Assembly (NCBI RefSeq): GCF_000406105.1
Contig: NZ_CM001974.1
Span: 503,585 to 567,584 of the forward strand
Reading direction: 5' to 3'
DNA length: 64,000 nucleotides
DNA from: Dickeya chrysanthemi NCPPB 402
GTDB taxonomy: Bacteria; Pseudomonadota; Gammaproteobacteria; Enterobacterales; Enterobacteriaceae
Under the pieces are notes generated by a model. It did no database searches and was not told the origin of the DNA. It was given only the letters and a program-made list of their open reading frames with translations. Shown here in pieces: positions 61,733 to 64,000 of the stretch. Position 1 is the first letter of the stretch, and each line of letters begins with the position of its first letter. Both the position numbers and the translations under genes were made by a program.

Positions 61733-62449
61733 TCAGTCTTCCAGATCGCCGCAGAAGCGATAACCTTCACCATGAATGGTGGCGATGATTTCCGGCGTAT
61801 CGGCGGTAGACTCGAAATGTTTACGGATACGACGGATGGTCACGTCTACCGTACGATCGTGCGGTTTCAGCTCACGACCGGTCATTTTCTTCAGCAGCTC
61901 GGCACGCGACTGAATTTTCCCCGGATTTTCGCAGAAGTGCAGCATGGCGCGGAACTCGCTACGCGGCAGCTTGTACTGTTCGCCGTTCGGGCTGACCAGC
62001 GAGCGGCTGTTGATATCCAGTTCCCAGCCGTTGAAGCGGTAGCTTTCTACCAGACGGCGCTCTTCCGTGCCACCGCCCAGATTCATGGTGCGGGACAGCA
62101 AATTGCGCGCGCGGATGGTCAGTTCACGCGGGTTGAACGGCTTGGTGATATAGTCATCTGCGCCGATTTCCAGGCCCAGAATCTTGTCGACTTCGTTATC
62201 GCGCCCGGTTAGGAACATCAGCGCGACGCTTGCCTGCTCGCGCAGTTCACGTGCCAGCAACAAGCCATTCTTGCCCGGCAGGTTGATATCCATAATGACC
62301 AGATTGATATCATGCTCGGATAAGATGTTATGCATCTCGGCGCCGTCGGTGGCCTCGTGAACAACATATCCCTCAGCCTCAAAAATGCTTTTGAGAGTGT
62401 TACGAGTTACCAACTCGTCTTCGACAATAAGAATGTGGGGGGTCTGCAT
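61733..62449 (-). CDS. arcA: Aerobic respiration control response regulator ArcA
   Basis: A 238-residue OmpR-family response regulator, partner of the ArcB sensor, that represses aerobic respiration genes under low oxygen. The receiver has the phosphoacceptor Asp in [13 protein letters not shown] (about D54) and the conserved Lys in [13 protein letters not shown] winged-helix DNA-binding domain (about 135-235) ends HGEGYRF. Length equals E. coli ArcA. Confidence 0.98.
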   Translation of the reverse strand: MQTPHILIVEDELVTRNTLKSIFEAEGYVVHEATDGAEMHNILSEHDINLVIMDINLPGKNGLLLARELREQASVALMFLTGRDNEVDKILGLEIGADDYITKPFNPRELTIRARNLLSRTMNLGGGTEERRLVESYRFNGWELDINSRSLVSPNGEQYKLPRSEFRAMLHFCENPGKIQSRAELLKKMTGRELKPHDRTVDVTIRRIRKHFESTADTPEIIATIHGEGYRFCGDLED

Positions 62450-63016
62450 GTTTGCTACCTAAAATTGCCAACTAATATAGAGATTCGAAAGTACAGAAGT
62501 CCTGGTTCTCTCGGGCGCTTTGGGAAATCATGTTCACCGTTTTTTCGCCGACTGACTCAAGTACGTAAATACGTTTTGATGCACTTGTTTCCACCTGACG
62601 CGCGGCCTGATAACAGGTGGCGATGAAGCTTTTCAACAGAGCCTATTGTGGCGCACAGTTTAACCTTATTAACAGCAACATAACAGTGAGCACTGATTTC
62701 ACCGACTGGCAAATCTACGGTTCCATTGACATATATCAAACTTCATTGTAGCACGTTAGTAATTTGTGGAAAACGCGCTGCGAATGCCGCTATCTATCAC
62801 AATTTAACATTTTTATATTCACTACGGCATAATAAATGCTGATAGCTGAAGCGTTTCCATTTTCGCTGTGTCATTCGACGGCAGCCGTGTGCCAGGACGG
62901 CGTTTCAGGTCATCGGCCGGAGGCGTCAAATCCCGGTATGGACTTATGTTCCAGCGTAAATCATCGCTACATTTTGAATCGTCAGCGCACCTGCCAGGTG
63001 CCGGCTGGGAGGTTGT
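62450..63016. other. Long regulatory gap between arcA and yjtD
   Basis: No full gene is present. At 62552-62626 a frame beginning CTG encodes TQVRKYVLMHL, resembling the start of E. coli YjjY (TKVRNCVLDAL), but with no ATG and an early stop. GCTGAAGCGTTTC at 62845-62857 is identical to the Cra-like site before epd. The rest should contain the arcA promoters. Confidence 0.45.
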
Positions 63017-63718
63017 GTGCAGTTTTATATCATTTTGGTGGCGCCTGCCCGGGCCGAGAACGTGGGTGCGGCGGCGCGAGCTATGAAAACCATGGGATTT
63101 GGCCGGTTGCGGATTGTGGATAGCACCGCGCATCTTGAACCTGCGGCGCGTTGGGTGGCGCATGGCTCCGGCGATATTCTTGACGGTGCAGCGGTTTTCC
63201 CGACGCTGGCCGACGCTCTGGCGGATGTTGAGTTCACCGTGGCGACTACCGCCCGTAGCCGGGCGCGTTTTCATTACTATTGCTCGCCGGCGCAACTGTT
63301 GGGGGTGCTGGAGGAAAAACGGCAATGGGTGAAGTCTGCTGCGCTAGTGTTTGGCCGTGAAGACTCTGGGTTGACCAACGAGGAGTTGGCGCTGGCGGAC
63401 ATTCTGACCGGCGTGCCGATGGCGGCGGATTATCCTTCATTGAATCTGGGTCAGGCGGTGATGGTGTATTGCTATCAACTAGCGTCGTTGATGCAGGTTG
63501 CCGCGGCCGAGCCGACACCGGCTGAGTCTGGGCAACTGTCTGCATTGCGCGATCGGTTTGCGCGTTTGCTGGTTCGGGTCGGTGCGCAGCAGGATGAAAA
63601 ACTGCGCGACTGGTTACAGCAGCGTCTTGGTTTGCTGGAGCAGCGGGATAACGCCATGCTGCATAGGCTATTGCATGATGTGGAAAAAACGTTGTCGGCA
63701 GAAGATAAGGAAGAATGA
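63017..63718 (+). CDS. yjtD: TrmJ-like SPOUT RNA methyltransferase YjtD (LasT)
   Basis: A 233-residue SpoU-family methyltransferase related to TrmJ. ILVAPARAENVGAAARAMKTMGF near the start, ALVFGREDSGLTNEELALAD and YPSLNLGQAVMVYCYQLA form the SAM-binding knot. The start is a GTG at 63017 behind GGGAGG with short spacing. The RNA target in enterobacteria is not established. It lies between arcA and the thr operon, as in E. coli. Confidence 0.92.
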   Translation: MQFYIILVAPARAENVGAAARAMKTMGFGRLRIVDSTAHLEPAARWVAHGSGDILDGAAVFPTLADALADVEFTVATTARSRARFHYYCSPAQLLGVLEEKRQWVKSAALVFGREDSGLTNEELALADILTGVPMAADYPSLNLGQAVMVYCYQLASLMQVAAAEPTPAESGQLSALRDRFARLLVRVGAQQDEKLRDWLQQRLGLLEQRDNAMLHRLLHDVEKTLSAEDKEE

Positions 63719-63843
63719 AGCCAATGCGGCGAAACATTTTGGTGTGCTGAGTTTTCTGAATTATTGTCCGGTTTTTTGTTTTTTATGTAGAGATTTTGTC
63801 CGGCGCGATTGGTGCGGCGCGAGCAGTGAAATGAAGAAATCCG

Positions 63844-63880
63844 TTGACTTAGCAAGGCGATTGCCCTAACTAATAGGGCA
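63844..63880 (+). promoter_or_regulatory. Candidate thr operon promoter and adjoining hairpin
   Basis: TTGACT at 63844-63849 is a good -35. ACTAAT (63869-63874) is a possible -10 at 19 bases. TGCCCTA (63862-63868) and TAGGGCA (63874-63880) form a stem followed by GATAATTTTT, which may instead end yjtD transcripts. Both readings are tentative. Confidence 0.35.
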
Positions 63881-63912
63881 GATAATTTTTCGGTTTACGA
63901 GAACGTTACGCA

Positions 63913-63984
63913 ATGCATTACATCAGCCTGGTTACCACCACCATTATTATTACCACCGGTACTATCAGTAACGGTGCGGGCTGA
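63913..63984 (+). CDS. thrL: thr operon leader peptide ThrL
   Basis: A 23-residue leader: MHYISLVTTTIIITTGTISNGAG. It holds six threonine and five isoleucine codons, mostly in one run, as needed for attenuation by threonyl- and isoleucyl-tRNA charging. The E. coli leader also ends in NGAG. The terminator and thrA would lie beyond the right edge. Confidence 0.93.
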   Translation: MHYISLVTTTIIITTGTISNGAG

Positions 63985-64000
63985 CGCGTAATAGATGAAT

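Noticed and set aside
62868..63086. 72-residue frame before yjtD
   Set aside because: It overlaps the yjtD start in another frame and its composition is Arg/Ser-rich and implausible.

Overview
The window is about 64 kb of chromosome from an enterobacterium. Conserved gene blocks match Enterobacterales (queG-nnr-tsaE-amiB-mutL-miaA-hfq-hflXKC-yjeT-purA; ruvX-yqgE-gshB-rsmE-endA-sprT-metK-speA; tktA-epd-pgk-fbaA-mscS; ettA-slt-trpR-yjjX-gpmB-rob-creA-arcA-yjtD-thrL). Moderately high GC, ERIC elements, missing galP/speB/argO/creBCD and plant-associated accessory genes suggest Pectobacteriaceae, most likely Dickeya. The genus is an inference.

Layout. 1-1400: a composite ERIC element, then ohrR and ohr (organic peroxide defence). 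1436-8000: remnants of an esterase and of a solute-binding protein surround a minus-strand operon (NtaA-type flavin monooxygenase, solute-binding protein, GNAT acetyltransferase, permease, ATPase), with a divergent luciferase-like monooxygenase. This gene set resembles the Bacillus subtilis yxe/ytm S-alkylcysteine salvage operons and is the best candidate for an under-described system here. 8000-10900: an unknown gene, two ERIC copies and two identical tRNA-Gly(GCC) genes flanking a 2-hydroxyacid dehydrogenase. 11163-24860: queuosine, NAD(P)HX repair, t6A, cell-wall amidase, mismatch repair, Hfq/Hfl and purA. amiB carries a frameshift in a G run.

24963-36097 (mostly minus strand): mpl, fbp, ruvX, yqgE, gshB, rsmE, endA, sprT, metK and speA. 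An ERIC lies in the probable 5' leader of metK, abutting tandem MetJ-type boxes. 36324-49921: tsgA, tktA, the glycolytic epd-pgk-fbaA set, mscS, a YiaJ/PlaR-type regulator where argO stands in E. coli, yggE, argP, rpiA and serA. 50014-54162: a zinc-independent alcohol dehydrogenase divergent from a LysR regulator, an AT-rich gap and a chemoreceptor ending in NWETF. 54294-64000: ettA, slt, trpR with its operator, yjjX, gpmB, rob, creA without creBCD, arcA, yjtD and the thr leader peptide at the right edge.

Most of the window is housekeeping. The notable points are the putative S-alkylcysteine cluster, ERIC elements enlarged by blocks of small hairpins, the ERIC in the metK leader, and the amiB frameshift.
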